A DNA stretch of 64,000 nt from Lachnospiraceae bacterium (GTDB lineage Bacteria; Bacillota; Clostridia; Lachnospirales; Lachnospiraceae): contig JAFUIR010000011.1 in the NCBI GenBank assembly GCA_017468395.1, forward strand, positions 186,001-250,000. The letters are read 5' to 3'. Each line of letters starts with the position of its first letter. Within the stretch, counting starts at the first letter, position 1. Of this stretch, positions 8,043-17,427 are shown piece by piece. Made by a program: the position numbers and the translations under genes. The notes beneath the pieces were generated by a model. That model was not told where the DNA came from, did no database searches, and worked only from the letters and a program-made list of their open reading frames with translations.

Positions 8043-9407
8043 ATGAAAAATGTAGCATTACATAACCTCGGCTGCAAAACGAACGCTTATGAAATGGACG
8101 TTATGCAACAAATGTTACAAGAAAAAGGCTATTCCATTGTACCATTTGATACAGAGGCTGATATTTACATCATAAATACCTGTACGGTTACCAATATTGC
8201 CGACAGAAAAAGCAGACAGATGCTTCACCGTGCCAAAAAGAAGAATCCCGATGCGGTAGTCGTGGCGGTAGGATGTTATGTGCAGACCGGAAAAGAGGAT
8301 GTGGAAAAGGACAGTGCCATCGACCTGGCAGTGGGTAACAACCGCAAAAAAGATTTGGTGGAGATTTTAGAAGCATTTTTGTCCGAAAGGGAGCAGGAAA
8401 AAGCAAACAAGACGTTAAATGACACAAGTGTCATTGACATAAATCATACAGATGAATACGAGGAAATGACTCTGGAGCAGACAGCAGAACACACCAGAGC
8501 CTATATTAAAATACAGGATGGTTGTAACCAGTTTTGTTCTTATTGTATTATTCCTTACGCCCGGGGCCGGGTACGCAGCCGCAAAGAAGAGGACATTCTC
8601 AGGGAAATCCGGGGCTTGGCTGAAAACGGCTATAAGGAGATTGTTTTAACCGGTATTCATATCAGTTCCTATGGTATTGATTTGGAGGACCGCACAGAAC
8701 ATTACAAGGGGCAGGATTACCTCATTGCATTAGTAGAAAAAATCCATGAAATCTCAGGAATTGAGAGAATCCGTTTAGGTTCTTTGGAACCCCGCATTAT
8801 TACGCAGGACACAGCAAACAGGTTGGCGGCCCTTCCCAAAGTGTGCCCGCATTTTCATTTGTCCCTGCAAAGCGGATGTGATGACACCTTAAAACGGATG
8901 AATAGACATTATACTGCCGGTGAATACTGGAAGTGTGTGGAAAATCTTAGAAAAGCATATGCTCATCCGGCCATTACTACAGATGTGATTGTGGGATTCC
9001 CCGGAGAAACACAGGAAGAATTCGAGCAGACAAGGGACTACCTTGAAAAGTTGAATCTGTATGAAATGCATGTGTTCCGTTATTCTGTGCGAAAAGGAAC
9101 TATGGCGGCTACTATGAAAAATCAAGTGCCGGAACCGGTAAAAGCGCACCGCAGTGACGTTCTTCTTGCCATGGAGCAAAAACAGTCAAAAGATTTCCGC
9201 CAATTTTACATAGGGGCGGAAGTGGAGGTGCTTTACGAAGAGGCGAAAGAGATTAACGGCAAAATTTATCAGGTCGGCCACACAAAAGAGTATGTGAAGG
9301 TTGCAAAAGAAACTGCCCGGGATTTGACCAACAAACTGTGCACGGAAAAGATTTCAGACTTTCTTAAGGATGATATTTTATTGGCCGGTTCGGTTGAATT
9401 TTTGTAA
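8043..9407 (+). CDS. mtaB: tRNA t6A37 methylthiotransferase MtaB
   Basis: 454 residues. This radical-SAM enzyme adds a methylthio group to t6A37 of tRNAs reading ANN codons. The N-terminal UPF0004 domain binds the auxiliary [4Fe-4S] cluster (NLGCKTNAYE, INTCTVT, VGCYVQ). The radical-SAM cluster motif CxxxCxxC is at Cys161, Cys165 and Cys168 (CNQFCSYC), and the TIM-barrel and C-terminal TRAM-like region follow. The GCKTNAYE and ARGRVRSR signatures separate MtaB from MiaB. GAAAGGA at 8031-8036 serves the ATG. Confidence 0.95.
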   Translation: MKNVALHNLGCKTNAYEMDVMQQMLQEKGYSIVPFDTEADIYIINTCTVTNIADRKSRQMLHRAKKKNPDAVVVAVGCYVQTGKEDVEKDSAIDLAVGNNRKKDLVEILEAFLSEREQEKANKTLNDTSVIDINHTDEYEEMTLEQTAEHTRAYIKIQDGCNQFCSYCIIPYARGRVRSRKEEDILREIRGLAENGYKEIVLTGIHISSYGIDLEDRTEHYKGQDYLIALVEKIHEISGIERIRLGSLEPRIITQDTANRLAALPKVCPHFHLSLQSGCDDTLKRMNRHYTAGEYWKCVENLRKAYAHPAITTDVIVGFPGETQEEFEQTRDYLEKLNLYEMHVFRYSVRKGTMAATMKNQVPEPVKAHRSDVLLAMEQKQSKDFRQFYIGAEVEVLYEEAKEINGKIYQVGHTKEYVKVAKETARDLTNKLCTEKISDFLKDDILLAGSVEFL

Positions 9408-9467
9408 GAGATAGGGTAAGATAAAAGTTAGGATAAAAGAGATACGTTATATAATGAGGAAGATGGT

Positions 9468-9731
9468 ATGCAGAATATTGAAAGTACACAGTATTTTAAA
9501 GTAGAGACGGAACCGGTAACAGGCGTAGGCGTAGTATTGGCTACGGTGTATGAGGCTTTGACGGAGAAGGGATATAACCCTGTCAATCAGATTGTGGGTT
9601 ATATTATGAGCGGTGACCCCACTTACATTACCAGTCATAAAAATGCAAGAAGCATGATTATGAAAGTAGAAAGAGACGAACTGGTAGAAGAACTGTTGAC
9701 AAATTATATTAAAACCAAAAAGTGGGAATAA
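9468..9731 (+). CDS. IreB-family regulatory phosphoprotein (UPF0297)
   Basis: 87 residues with the full UPF0297/DUF965 signature: [42 protein letters not shown]. In Enterococcus the homologue IreB is a substrate of the PASTA kinase IreK and affects cephalosporin tolerance. No kinase gene is nearby. It is followed 15 bases later by ruvX, a link conserved across Firmicutes. A TATAAT at 9450-9455 may be a -10 element, but no good -35 is visible. Confidence 0.92.
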   Translation: MQNIESTQYFKVETEPVTGVGVVLATVYEALTEKGYNPVNQIVGYIMSGDPTYITSHKNARSMIMKVERDELVEELLTNYIKTKKWE

Positions 9732-9746
9732 CGGAGGGAAGGTCTT

Positions 9747-10178
9747 ATGAGAATCATGGGGCTGGATTTCGGTTCCAAAACCGTGGGCGTGGCAATCAGT
9801 GATGAGTTGCTTTATACCGCCCAGGGAAAAGAGATTATACGCCGGAAAGATGAAAATAAACTGCGCCAGACTTTGGCACGGATTGAAGAACTGATTGTAG
9901 AGTACGGAGTGGAAGAAATTGTGCTCGGTCTGCCCAAAAATATGAATAATACAGAGGGGCAGCGGGTAGAACTTACTATGGAGTTCAAAGAGAAACTGGA
10001 GAGAAGAACAGGACTTCCCGTACATATGTGGGACGAGAGGCTGACAACCGTTGCAGCGGATAAGGCTATGATTGAGGCAGGTCTTCGCAGAGAAGAAAGA
10101 AAAGAACATGTAGATAAGATAGCTGCGGTATTCATTTTACAGGGCTATTTGGATATGCGTAGCATGAAGGAGAAGTAG
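9747..10178 (+). CDS. ruvX: Putative pre-16S rRNA nuclease / Holliday junction resolvase-like RuvX (YqgF)
   Basis: 143 residues of the RNase H-like fold. The first strand has the catalytic Asp in [16 protein letters not shown]; the conserved [13 protein letters not shown] and [10 protein letters not shown] motifs and the terminal [16 protein letters not shown] (second catalytic Asp) are present. YqgF homologues mature the 5' end of 16S rRNA; resolvase activity has also been proposed. CGGAGGG precedes the start. It abuts the DUF1292 gene with one base between stop and start. Confidence 0.94.
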   Translation: MRIMGLDFGSKTVGVAISDELLYTAQGKEIIRRKDENKLRQTLARIEELIVEYGVEEIVLGLPKNMNNTEGQRVELTMEFKEKLERRTGLPVHMWDERLTTVAADKAMIEAGLRREERKEHVDKIAAVFILQGYLDMRSMKEK

Positions 10179-10179
10179 G

Positions 10180-10443
10180 ATGGAAAAAATTACTTTCCGC
10201 CCGGACGGAGAAGATCCGGTTGATTTTTTTGTATTAGAACAGACCCGCATTGGCGGTTACAATTATATTTTGGTAACAGATTTTGAAGAGGGAGACGGCG
10301 AAGCTCTTATTTTGAAGGACATATCTGCGGACGGAGAGCCGGAGAGTCTCTTCACAATTGTTTCCGATGACGTGGAACTGCAGGCAGTTGCGGAAGTGTT
10401 TGAGAATATGTTGGATGATGTGGAATTTGTGGACGGAGAATAG
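10180..10443 (+). CDS. DUF1292 family protein
   Basis: 87 residues, very acidic. The pattern ITFRPDGEDPVDFFVLEQT..GGYNYILVTDFEEGDGEALILKDI matches the DUF1292 (YrzB-like) family, found next to ruvX in most Firmicutes. Its biochemical role is unknown. Start follows the ruvX stop directly with AAGGAG overlapping the end of ruvX, so translational coupling is likely. Confidence 0.9.
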   Translation: MEKITFRPDGEDPVDFFVLEQTRIGGYNYILVTDFEEGDGEALILKDISADGEPESLFTIVSDDVELQAVAEVFENMLDDVEFVDGE

Positions 10444-10478
10444 TCATCCGACGTGCCCAGAATTCGGAGGTAAAGCGA

Positions 10479-12152
10479 TTGAAGAAAAAAGAGAATATAA
10501 ATGTTTCCAAGCTAAAGATAATTCCTTTGGGAGGCTTGGAGCAAATTGGTATGAACATTACTGCCTTTGAATACGAAGACAGTATTGTTGTGGTGGATTG
10601 CGGTCTGGCGTTTCCGGCAGATGACATGCTGGGTATTGACCTGGTAATCCCCGATGTTACTTATTTGAAAGATAACATTGACAAAGTAAAAGGTTTTGTA
10701 ATTACCCACGGACATGAGGATCACATCGGTTCTTTGCCTTATGTGCTGAAAGAAGTGAATGTGCCGGTTTATGCCACAAAGCTTACTATAGGTTTGATTG
10801 AACATAAATTGAAAGAGCATAACATGCTCAAAGGAACTAAGCGCAAAGTTGTGAAATTTGGTCAGAGTATTAACTTGGGACAATTTCGCGTAGAATTTAT
10901 AAAAACTAATCACAGTATTGTGGATGCATCGGCGCTGGCGATTTACTCTCCGGCAGGTACTGTGGTGCATACAGGTGACTTTAAGGTGGATTATACTCCG
11001 GTATTCGGAGATGCCATTGATTTGCAGAGATTTGCGGAAATCGGTAAAAAAGGCGTACTGGCTCTTTTGTGCGACTCCACTAATGCGGAGCGCCCCGGCT
11101 TTACACAGTCTGAAAAGACCGTGGGACGTACTTTTGATACCCTTTTTGAAGAGCATAAAAATACCCGTATTTTTGTGGCTACATTTGCATCCAACGTGGA
11201 CCGTGTGCAGCAGATTATCAATACGGCATACAAGTTTGGGCGTAAGGTAGTAGTGGAAGGACGGAGCATGGTAAATACCATTGATATCGCTTCCAATTTG
11301 GGATATTTGAATATTCCCGACCGGACTTTGATTGAGATGGATCAACTGAAAAACTACCCCCCCAACCAGCAGGTTATTATTACTACCGGCAGTCAGGGCG
11401 AAAATATGGCGGCGCTCAGCCGTATGGCCAGCGGAATGCACAAAAAGATTGCGGTAGGTGCCGGAGATACAGTTATTCTTTCTTCACATCCCATTCCGGG
11501 AAATGAGAAAGCGGTTACGAAGATTATTAACGAACTGCTTCGCAAAGGAGCGGATGTTATTTTTCAGGATGCCCATGTTTCCGGGCATGCCTGTCAGGAA
11601 GAAATTAAGTTGATTTATACACTTGTGAAACCTAAATATGCAGTGCCTGCCCATGGTGAATATAAACATTTGCGGGCGCAGGCAAAAATCGCAGAAGGTC
11701 TCGGCATGGAAAAAGACAATATCTTTATCCTGTCTTCCGGCGATGTGCTGGAGTTATCCGAGGAAAGTGCTGCCGTAACGGGAAAAGTTCCTGTGGGCGG
11801 TATTTTGGTAGACGGTCTGGGTGTAGGTGATGTCGGAAATGTGGTACTGCGTGACAGACAGCACTTGGCAGAGGATGGTATTCTGATTGTGGTTATGGCT
11901 ATGGACAGATACAGCGGACAGATTGTGTCCGGACCGGACATTGTTTCCAGAGGATTTGTTTATGTCAGAGAATCGGATGTGCTTATGGATGAGGCAAGAG
12001 AAGTGGTTGATGCGGTTGTCCAAAATTGTATCGACAGAGGCATTAGCGACTGGGGCAAGTTAAAAAATACAACCAAAGATGTTTTGGGCGAATATGTGTG
12101 GAAAAAGACAAAACGCCGCCCTATGATTTTGCCCATCATTATGGAAGTATAA
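10479..12152 (+). CDS. Ribonuclease J
   Basis: 557 residues. A metallo-beta-lactamase/beta-CASP nuclease with 5'-3' exonuclease and endonuclease activity in mRNA turnover and rRNA maturation. The zinc motif HGHEDH is at residues 77-82, the second metal ligands are in TNHSIVDASA and VHTGDFKVD, the beta-CASP domain includes LCDSTNAERPG and TTGSQGE, and the last metal His is in PAHGEYKHL. The start is TTG, with CGGAGG at 10465-10470 spaced eight bases before it; no ATG would keep the N-terminal LKIIPLGGLEQIGMN strand. Bacillus-type bacteria carry J1 and J2; which one this matches cannot be decided by eye. Confidence 0.95.
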   Translation: MKKKENINVSKLKIIPLGGLEQIGMNITAFEYEDSIVVVDCGLAFPADDMLGIDLVIPDVTYLKDNIDKVKGFVITHGHEDHIGSLPYVLKEVNVPVYATKLTIGLIEHKLKEHNMLKGTKRKVVKFGQSINLGQFRVEFIKTNHSIVDASALAIYSPAGTVVHTGDFKVDYTPVFGDAIDLQRFAEIGKKGVLALLCDSTNAERPGFTQSEKTVGRTFDTLFEEHKNTRIFVATFASNVDRVQQIINTAYKFGRKVVVEGRSMVNTIDIASNLGYLNIPDRTLIEMDQLKNYPPNQQVIITTGSQGENMAALSRMASGMHKKIAVGAGDTVILSSHPIPGNEKAVTKIINELLRKGADVIFQDAHVSGHACQEEIKLIYTLVKPKYAVPAHGEYKHLRAQAKIAEGLGMEKDNIFILSSGDVLELSEESAAVTGKVPVGGILVDGLGVGDVGNVVLRDRQHLAEDGILIVVMAMDRYSGQIVSGPDIVSRGFVYVRESDVLMDEAREVVDAVVQNCIDRGISDWGKLKNTTKDVLGEYVWKKTKRRPMILPIIMEV

Positions 12153-12180
12153 TTATTGCGTAAAAATCGGAGAACAACTG

Positions 12181-12507
12181 ATGGAACAGATGAAAGAAGC
12201 ACTTGAGGGGTTTATGGAAGCCTTAAAGGAGACACCGGATTATAAAAATTACATCCGGGAAAAAGAAAAGGTAAAGGCACAGCCCAAACTCAAGGAGCAG
12301 ATTGATGAATATCGGAAAAGAAATTTTGAACTGCAAAATCTGACGGAGGAAGAAAATCTCTTTGAAAGAGTAGAGCAGTTTGAACGGGAGTATGCGCAGT
12401 TTCGTGAAAACCCGTTGGTAAGTGATTTCCTGGCGGCAGAATTGGCTCTTTGCAGATTGATTCAGGAAGTGAATTTGGAAATTGCCGCTGCACTTGATTT
12501 TGAGTAG
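12181..12507 (+). CDS. YlbF/YmcA-family protein
   Basis: 108 residues, almost wholly helical, with the YlbF-type pattern ETPDYKNYIREKEKVKAQPKLKEQIDEYR and a C-terminal FLAAELALCRLIQEVN helix. In Bacillus the YlbF-YmcA-YaaT complex directs RNase Y processing. Its position directly after RNase J supports a role in RNA decay. GGAG at 12168-12171 is nine bases before ATG. Confidence 0.85.
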   Translation: MEQMKEALEGFMEALKETPDYKNYIREKEKVKAQPKLKEQIDEYRKRNFELQNLTEEENLFERVEQFEREYAQFRENPLVSDFLAAELALCRLIQEVNLEIAAALDFE

Positions 12508-12518
12508 GAGGAAGTAGC

Positions 12519-12911
12519 ATGAAAATCAGAGAGGTAGTGTTTGCTGCTCTTGGCACCATAGCAAAAGTGGTTGTGACTATATTGGTGGTTTATTATGTAT
12601 ACCAAGGAGCAATGTTGGCCTATGATTACGGCTATCGCATTTTTACGGAACCGGCTATGACAGCAGAAGATGAGGGATGGGATGTTACGGTAACGGTTAC
12701 CAAGGGAAATTCCACAATGGAAATTGCGGAAAATCTGCAGGGTAAAGGTCTTATAAGGGATGCAAAATTGTTTTATCTGCAGAATCTCCTGTCAGAATAC
12801 AAAGATACAATGAAAGCCGGTACTTATGTTTTGAATACCTCCATGACTGCAAAAGAGATGATGGAGATTATGTCAGCAGGTGCAGAAGAAAGTACGGAGA
12901 GCGAAGAATGA
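12519..12911 (+). CDS. Short MltG/YceG N-domain membrane protein
   Basis: 130 residues: one N-terminal membrane helix (about residues 8-30), then an extracytoplasmic region with VTVTKGNSTMEIAENLQGKG..RDAKLFYLQNLLSEYKDTMKAGTYVLNTSMTAKEMM. This matches the LysM-like N-terminal part of the endolytic transglycosylase MltG, but the catalytic domain (about 200 further residues with the Glu active site) is absent. The short form is intact at both ends, so it is a natural short paralogue and not a recent truncation. It may bind peptidoglycan or regulate a full MltG. It overlaps the next gene by ATGA. Confidence 0.8.
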   Translation: MKIREVVFAALGTIAKVVVTILVVYYVYQGAMLAYDYGYRIFTEPAMTAEDEGWDVTVTVTKGNSTMEIAENLQGKGLIRDAKLFYLQNLLSEYKDTMKAGTYVLNTSMTAKEMMEIMSAGAEESTESEE

Positions 12912-13564
12912 TTATAGATGAAAGAATGGTTGCCTTTATTAACTCGTTTGATAAAGGCAACACGCCGTTTTTAAATGTAATAGAAAAATACGCACTTTCT
13001 ACGGATGTTCCCATTATCCGCAAAGAGATGCAGAATTTCCTGAAATTTTTACTTGCTTTTCAAAAGCCCATGCGCATTTTGGAGGTGGGGACTGCCATAG
13101 GATTTTCTGCTCTTTTAATGAGCGAATATGGTCCGGAAAATTGTCACATTACTACTATAGAAAAGTATGAAAAGCGTATCCCCATAGCCAAAGAAAATTT
13201 TGCGAAAGCGGGAAAAGAAGGGAGCATTACGCTGCTTCAGGGCGATGCAACGGATATTTTGAAGACTTTGGAAGGTCCTTATGATTTTATTTTTATGGAT
13301 GCGGCCAAGGGACAGTACATTAATTTTATGCCTGATATTTTAAGGTTGCTTTCCGATGGCGGGCTTCTTGTTTCGGATAATGTGTTACAGGATGGGGATG
13401 TGATAGAATCCCGGTTTGCGGTCACCAGAAGAAACAGAACCATTCACGCCCGTATGAGGGATTACCTTTTTGAACTGACACATCATCCGCTTCTGACCAC
13501 CACTATTGTGCCTCTTGGAGATGGCGTGACGCTGAGTGTGAAAGATGGCACTAAGGATGAATGA
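12908..13564 (+). CDS. O-methyltransferase, TrmR-like (tRNA 5-hydroxyuridine methyltransferase)
   Basis: 218 residues, class I SAM methyltransferase of the caffeoyl-CoA/catechol OMT family: SAM motif ILEVGTAIGFSALLM, acidic ribose ligand ITTIEKYEKRI, and metal-binding FIFMDAAKGQY and LLVSDNVL. In Bacillus the homologue TrmR (YrrM) methylates 5-hydroxyuridine-34 to 5-methoxyuridine and is encoded beside U32 proteins, exactly as here. Start overlaps the previous stop (ATGA). Confidence 0.87.
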   Translation: MIIDERMVAFINSFDKGNTPFLNVIEKYALSTDVPIIRKEMQNFLKFLLAFQKPMRILEVGTAIGFSALLMSEYGPENCHITTIEKYEKRIPIAKENFAKAGKEGSITLLQGDATDILKTLEGPYDFIFMDAAKGQYINFMPDILRLLSDGGLLVSDNVLQDGDVIESRFAVTRRNRTIHARMRDYLFELTHHPLLTTTIVPLGDGVTLSVKDGTKDE

Positions 13565-13607
13565 TAATTGACGTGGAGCACAGATATGTGCAAGAGAGGA
13601 AATTGGT

Positions 13608-14891
13608 ATGAGTGAAAATAGAAGGAAGCCGGAACTGCTGGTACCTGCCAGCAGTTTGGAAGTTTTAAAAACTGCAGTTATTTTTGGCGCAGATGCGGTA
13701 TATATCGGTGGTGAGGCCTTTGGGCTGCGTGCCAAGGCAAAGAATTTTTCCATGGAAGATATGGCAGAGGGTGTTGCTTTTGCCCATGCCCATGGTGTGA
13801 AAGTTTATGTAACTGCCAATATTTTGGCTCATAACGGAGATTTAGAAGGTGCGGAAGCCTATTTTAGGGAACTTTGGGATATGAAGCCGGAAAGGCCGGA
13901 TGCACTGATTATTTCAGACCCCGGTATGTTTACCATTGCGAAAAAAGTTTGTCCCGAAATGGAAATTCATATTTCCACCCAGGCCAACAATACTAACTGG
14001 CAGACCTATCTGTTTTGGTGGAATATGGGCGCAAAACGTGTGGTTTCTGCCAGAGAACTTTCTTTGAAAGAAATCAGGGAGATTCGGGATCATATTCCGG
14101 AGGAAATGGAGATTGAGAGTTTTATTCACGGGGCAATGTGCATTTCCTACTCGGGAAGATGTCTGCTCAGCAGTTATTTTACGGGACGGGATGCCAATCA
14201 GGGTGCCTGCACACATCCCTGCCGTTGGAAATACGCTATTATGGAAGAAAGCCGTCCGGGTGAGTATCTTCCTGTATATGAAAATGAACGCGGAACATAT
14301 ATTTTTAACTCCAAGGATTTGTGTATGATCGAATATATGCCGGAGATGGTGGAAGCAGGAATTGACAGTCTGAAAATTGAGGGACGCATGAAGACTGCGC
14401 TGTATGTGGCTACGGTTGCCAGAACCTACCGCAAAGCCATCGATGATTTCTTTGAATCCGAAGAAAAGTATCGTGAAAATATGGAGTGGTATCGGGCGGA
14501 AATAGCGAAATGTACTTACAGACAATTCACAACCGGTTTCTACTTTGGTAAGCCCGACGAGAACACGCAGATTTACGATAACAATACTTATGTAAACGAA
14601 TATATTTATTTAGGTATTGTAGAGGAAGTTGGAAATTCCGGAGAAAATGTGCCGGAAACGGTTGATGGTAAATTTTTGGTGCGCATCGAGCAGAGAAATA
14701 AATTCTGCGTGGGCGATGAAATTGAGATTATGAAACCAAACGGGGACAATGTGCCTGTGGTTGTGGAAGCATTGTACACAGATGATATGGAAAGTGTGGA
14801 CAGTGCGCCCCATCCCAAACAGGTTTTATGGTTAAAATTGTCACAGGTGCCTGAGAAATATGATTTGCTAAGGGTGAAAAATTCCCGTTGA
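13608..14891 (+). CDS. U32-family protein, TrhP-like (tRNA U34 hydroxylation)
   Basis: 427 residues. The N-terminal TIM-barrel begins RKPELLVPASSLEVLKTAVI with ADAVYIGGEAFGLRAKAKNF. Four cysteines positioned for an Fe-S cluster are Cys178, Cys185, Cys201 and Cys205 (MCISYSGRC, CTHPC). A C-terminal beta-barrel ends the protein. Although annotated historically as collagenase-like peptidases, U32 proteins such as TrhP/YrrNO hydroxylate tRNA U34 using prephenate. Bacillus has two tandem copies; here there is one. The TrmR-like gene just upstream supplies the following methylation step. Confidence 0.9.
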   Translation: MSENRRKPELLVPASSLEVLKTAVIFGADAVYIGGEAFGLRAKAKNFSMEDMAEGVAFAHAHGVKVYVTANILAHNGDLEGAEAYFRELWDMKPERPDALIISDPGMFTIAKKVCPEMEIHISTQANNTNWQTYLFWWNMGAKRVVSARELSLKEIREIRDHIPEEMEIESFIHGAMCISYSGRCLLSSYFTGRDANQGACTHPCRWKYAIMEESRPGEYLPVYENERGTYIFNSKDLCMIEYMPEMVEAGIDSLKIEGRMKTALYVATVARTYRKAIDDFFESEEKYRENMEWYRAEIAKCTYRQFTTGFYFGKPDENTQIYDNNTYVNEYIYLGIVEEVGNSGENVPETVDGKFLVRIEQRNKFCVGDEIEIMKPNGDNVPVVVEALYTDDMESVDSAPHPKQVLWLKLSQVPEKYDLLRVKNSR

Positions 14892-14986
14892 CCGCGAATA
14901 AGCATATATTGTACAATGTTGCAGTAAACTTTCCGTAAGCGAAAACGTAAGAACGGTAGGAAATGCGGAAAGAAAGGGAGAAAAGT

Positions 14987-17098
14987 ATGAGCGAAGTATT
15001 GAATGTGGAAGAAATATTTGCCAGCAACGTATTTACGTTGAGAACCATGAAGGAGCGTTTGCCCAAGAATGTGTATAAAGAAGTAAAACACATAATGGAC
15101 CAGGGCGGCGAACTTTCTCTTGCAACAGCAGATATCGTTGCAAAAGAGATGAAAGACTGGGCGATGGAGCATGGTGCAACCCACTATTGTCATTGGTTCC
15201 AGCCGCTGACAGGTATTACAGCAGAAAAACATGATGCTTTTGTGACCCATCCCGATGAGGAGGGCAGAATGCTCATGGAGTTTTCCGGTAAAGAATTGAT
15301 TAAGGGGGAACCCGATGCTTCTTCTTTCCCTTCCGGTGGTCTGCGTGCTACTTTCGAAGCAAGAGGATATACAGCATGGGATATCACATCTCCTGCATTT
15401 TTAAAAGAAGATGCTACAGGGGTAACACTTTGCATTCCTACAGCATTTTGTTCCTATAAAGGTGAGGCACTTGATACAAAAACACCTTTGCTCCGTTCCA
15501 TGGAAGCAGTCAGCCAGCAGGCACTCCGTATTGTGCGTCTGTTTGGAAATAACGATGCAACAAAGGTAATTCCTTATGTAGGTGCGGAACAGGAATATTT
15601 CCTGGTAGACAGAGAAAAATATCTGAAACGTGAGGACCTTATTTTTGCAGGACGCACTCTGTTCGGTGCGCCCGCGCCCAAGGGACAGGAATTGGAAGAC
15701 CATTATTTTGGTACCATTCGTGAACGGGTAGGTTCCTTTATGAAAGATTTGAATATTGAGTTGTGGAAACTGGGTGTGACAGCAAAGACCCAGCACAATG
15801 AGGCGGCTCCGGCGCAGCATGAACTTGCGCCTATTTACGAAACTGCCAATATTGCGGTTGACCATAACCAACTTGTGATGGAGACGATGAAAAAAGTGGC
15901 AGGCCGTCACGGTCTTGCGTGCCTTTTGCACGAGAAGCCTTTTGCCGGTGTAAACGGTTCCGGTAAACACAATAACTGGTCAATCTGCACCGACAACGGT
16001 GTGAACATGGTAGACCCCGGCGATTCCCCTAATGAAAATGTGCAGTTCCTTTTGGTGCTGGCTTGCATTTTAAAGGCTGTTGACACTCATGCGGATTTGC
16101 TTCGCCAGAGTGCATCCGATGTGGGTAATGACCACAGACTTGGTGCTTGTGAGGCTCCCCCTGCGATTATCTCCATTTTCCTGGGCGAACAGCTTGAGGA
16201 CGTGGTGAAACAGTTGGTGGAAACCGGTGCAGCAAGCCATCTGGTAGACGGCGGAAAACTGGAGACAGGTGTATCTACCCTGCCTGATTTAGTAAAAGAT
16301 GCCACTGACAGAAACAGAACATCACCTTTTGCTTTCACGGGTAATAAATTTGAGTTCCGTATGGTGGGTTCCTCCGATTCAATCGGCAGCCCCAACACCA
16401 TTTTGAATGCCATTGTGGCTGAGGCTTTCTGTGAAGCAGCTGATGAACTGGAGAAAGCAGAAAACTTTGACATGGCTGTGCATGATTTGATTAAGAAATA
16501 CATGACCGAGCACCAGAGAATTATCTTTAACGGTAACGGCTATGCCCAGGAATGGGTAGAAGAAGCGGAAAGACGCGGTCTGCCCAATATCAGTACCATG
16601 ATTGAAGCAGCAAGCACCCTAACTACAGAGAAAGCAGTAAGATTGTTTGAAAAGTTCGGTATCTTTACAAGAGTGGAACTGGAATCCCGTGAGGAAATCC
16701 TGTATGAAACTTATGCAAAGACTATCAACATCGAGGCTCTTACCATGATTGAGATGGCTTCCAAACAGATTCTGCCGGCAGTAATCAAATACACCAAGAC
16801 TTTGGCAGATACAGTGATTGCCGTAAGAGAAGCAGGAGCGGATGCGTCCGTTCAGGCCGAAATCCTGGCAACAGTTTCTGAGAAACTTTCTGAGGCCAAA
16901 GCTGCTCTTACAAAACTGAAAGAACTGGAGGCAAAGGCTTCTAAGATGGCGAATGCAAAAGAGCAGGCGTTTGCCTACAGGGACGAAGTTAAGGTTGCTA
17001 TGGAAGCACTGAGGGCACCTGTAGATGCGCTGGAAATGATGGTAGACAAAGAAATTTGGCCTCTTCCTACATATGCAGAACTGGCATTTGAGGTTTAA
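14987..17098 (+). CDS. glnN: Glutamine synthetase type III (GlnN)
   Basis: 703 residues, the size of GSIII rather than the 450-residue GSI. It condenses ammonia and glutamate with ATP. Catalytic-domain motifs include [46 protein letters not shown] and [17 protein letters not shown]; a long C-terminal helical GSIII-specific region follows. A frame start at 14963 is possible, but AGAAAGGGAG at 14971-14980 points to ATG 14987 ([11 protein letters not shown]). It stands alone with a strong terminator behind it. The 95 bases upstream show no clear promoter or riboswitch to me. Confidence 0.97.
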   Translation: MSEVLNVEEIFASNVFTLRTMKERLPKNVYKEVKHIMDQGGELSLATADIVAKEMKDWAMEHGATHYCHWFQPLTGITAEKHDAFVTHPDEEGRMLMEFSGKELIKGEPDASSFPSGGLRATFEARGYTAWDITSPAFLKEDATGVTLCIPTAFCSYKGEALDTKTPLLRSMEAVSQQALRIVRLFGNNDATKVIPYVGAEQEYFLVDREKYLKREDLIFAGRTLFGAPAPKGQELEDHYFGTIRERVGSFMKDLNIELWKLGVTAKTQHNEAAPAQHELAPIYETANIAVDHNQLVMETMKKVAGRHGLACLLHEKPFAGVNGSGKHNNWSICTDNGVNMVDPGDSPNENVQFLLVLACILKAVDTHADLLRQSASDVGNDHRLGACEAPPAIISIFLGEQLEDVVKQLVETGAASHLVDGGKLETGVSTLPDLVKDATDRNRTSPFAFTGNKFEFRMVGSSDSIGSPNTILNAIVAEAFCEAADELEKAENFDMAVHDLIKKYMTEHQRIIFNGNGYAQEWVEEAERRGLPNISTMIEAASTLTTEKAVRLFEKFGIFTRVELESREEILYETYAKTINIEALTMIEMASKQILPAVIKYTKTLADTVIAVREAGADASVQAEILATVSEKLSEAKAALTKLKELEAKASKMANAKEQAFAYRDEVKVAMEALRAPVDALEMMVDKEIWPLPTYAELAFEV

Positions 17099-17142
17099 TT
17101 TGAAGTTGACTTCAGGAAAAGTATAAAGTGTGAACTTGTGAT

Positions 17143-17176
17143 TCGCGCCGGATTTCCCGGCGCGATATCTTTTTGA
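17143..17176 (+). terminator. Intrinsic terminator after glnN
   Basis: GC-rich 9-bp stem (TCGCGCCGG at 17143-17151 with 17157-17165), 5-base loop, then TATCTTTTTG. Confidence 0.88.
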
Positions 17177-17242
17177 ATGAATTGAATATATTTTTTGTAC
17201 AAAAAAGATAAATTTTTGGTAAAAATTTTTGGATTAAGGTAT

Positions 17243-17271
17243 TGCAAAAAGGAAATACTTCATGTATAATA
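17243..17271 (+). promoter_or_regulatory. Strong promoter of tRNA-Gln
   Basis: TTGCAA (17243-17248), 17-base spacer, TATAAT (17266-17271), preceded by an A/T-rich tract at 17180-17235 that could be an UP element. The start point would be about 12 bases before the mature tRNA. Confidence 0.8.
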
Positions 17272-17290
17272 CATCAAGTAATCACGATAT

Positions 17291-17362
17291 AGCGCTATCG
17301 CCAAACGGTAAGGCAACGGACTCTGACTCCGTCATTTCAAGGTTCGAATCCTTGTAGCGCTG
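17291..17362 (+). tRNA. tRNA-Gln (anticodon CTG)
   Basis: A complete cloverleaf: acceptor stem AGCGCTA (17291-17297) with TAGCGCT (17355-17361) and discriminator G; D arm GCC..GGTAA..GGC; anticodon stem ACGGA/TCCGT around loop CTCTGAC with anticodon CTG at 17323-17325; T arm CAAGG-TTCGAAT-CCTTG. CCA is not encoded and must be added. It reads CAG glutamine codons. Confidence 0.95.
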
Positions 17363-17367
17363 TTTTC

Positions 17368-17407
17368 AAAAACTCGTAAGTTTATGCTTGCGAGTTTTTT
17401 GTTTTTG
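17368..17407 (+). terminator. Intrinsic terminator after tRNA-Gln
   Basis: AAAACTCGTAAG (17368-17379 region) pairs with CTTGCGAGTTTT, followed by TTGTTTTTG. It begins only six bases past the tRNA. Confidence 0.85.
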
Positions 17408-17427
17408 GGGAAACATTTTTATGGTAA

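Noticed and set aside
9427-9455. Promoter in front of the IreB-family gene.
   Set aside because: TATAAT is present but the -35 hexamer (GTTAGG) is too weak to support a call.
10512-11441. A 309-codon antisense frame inside the RNase J gene.
   Set aside because: RNase J motifs are intact on the + strand; the antisense frame has no ribosome-binding site or recognisable domain.
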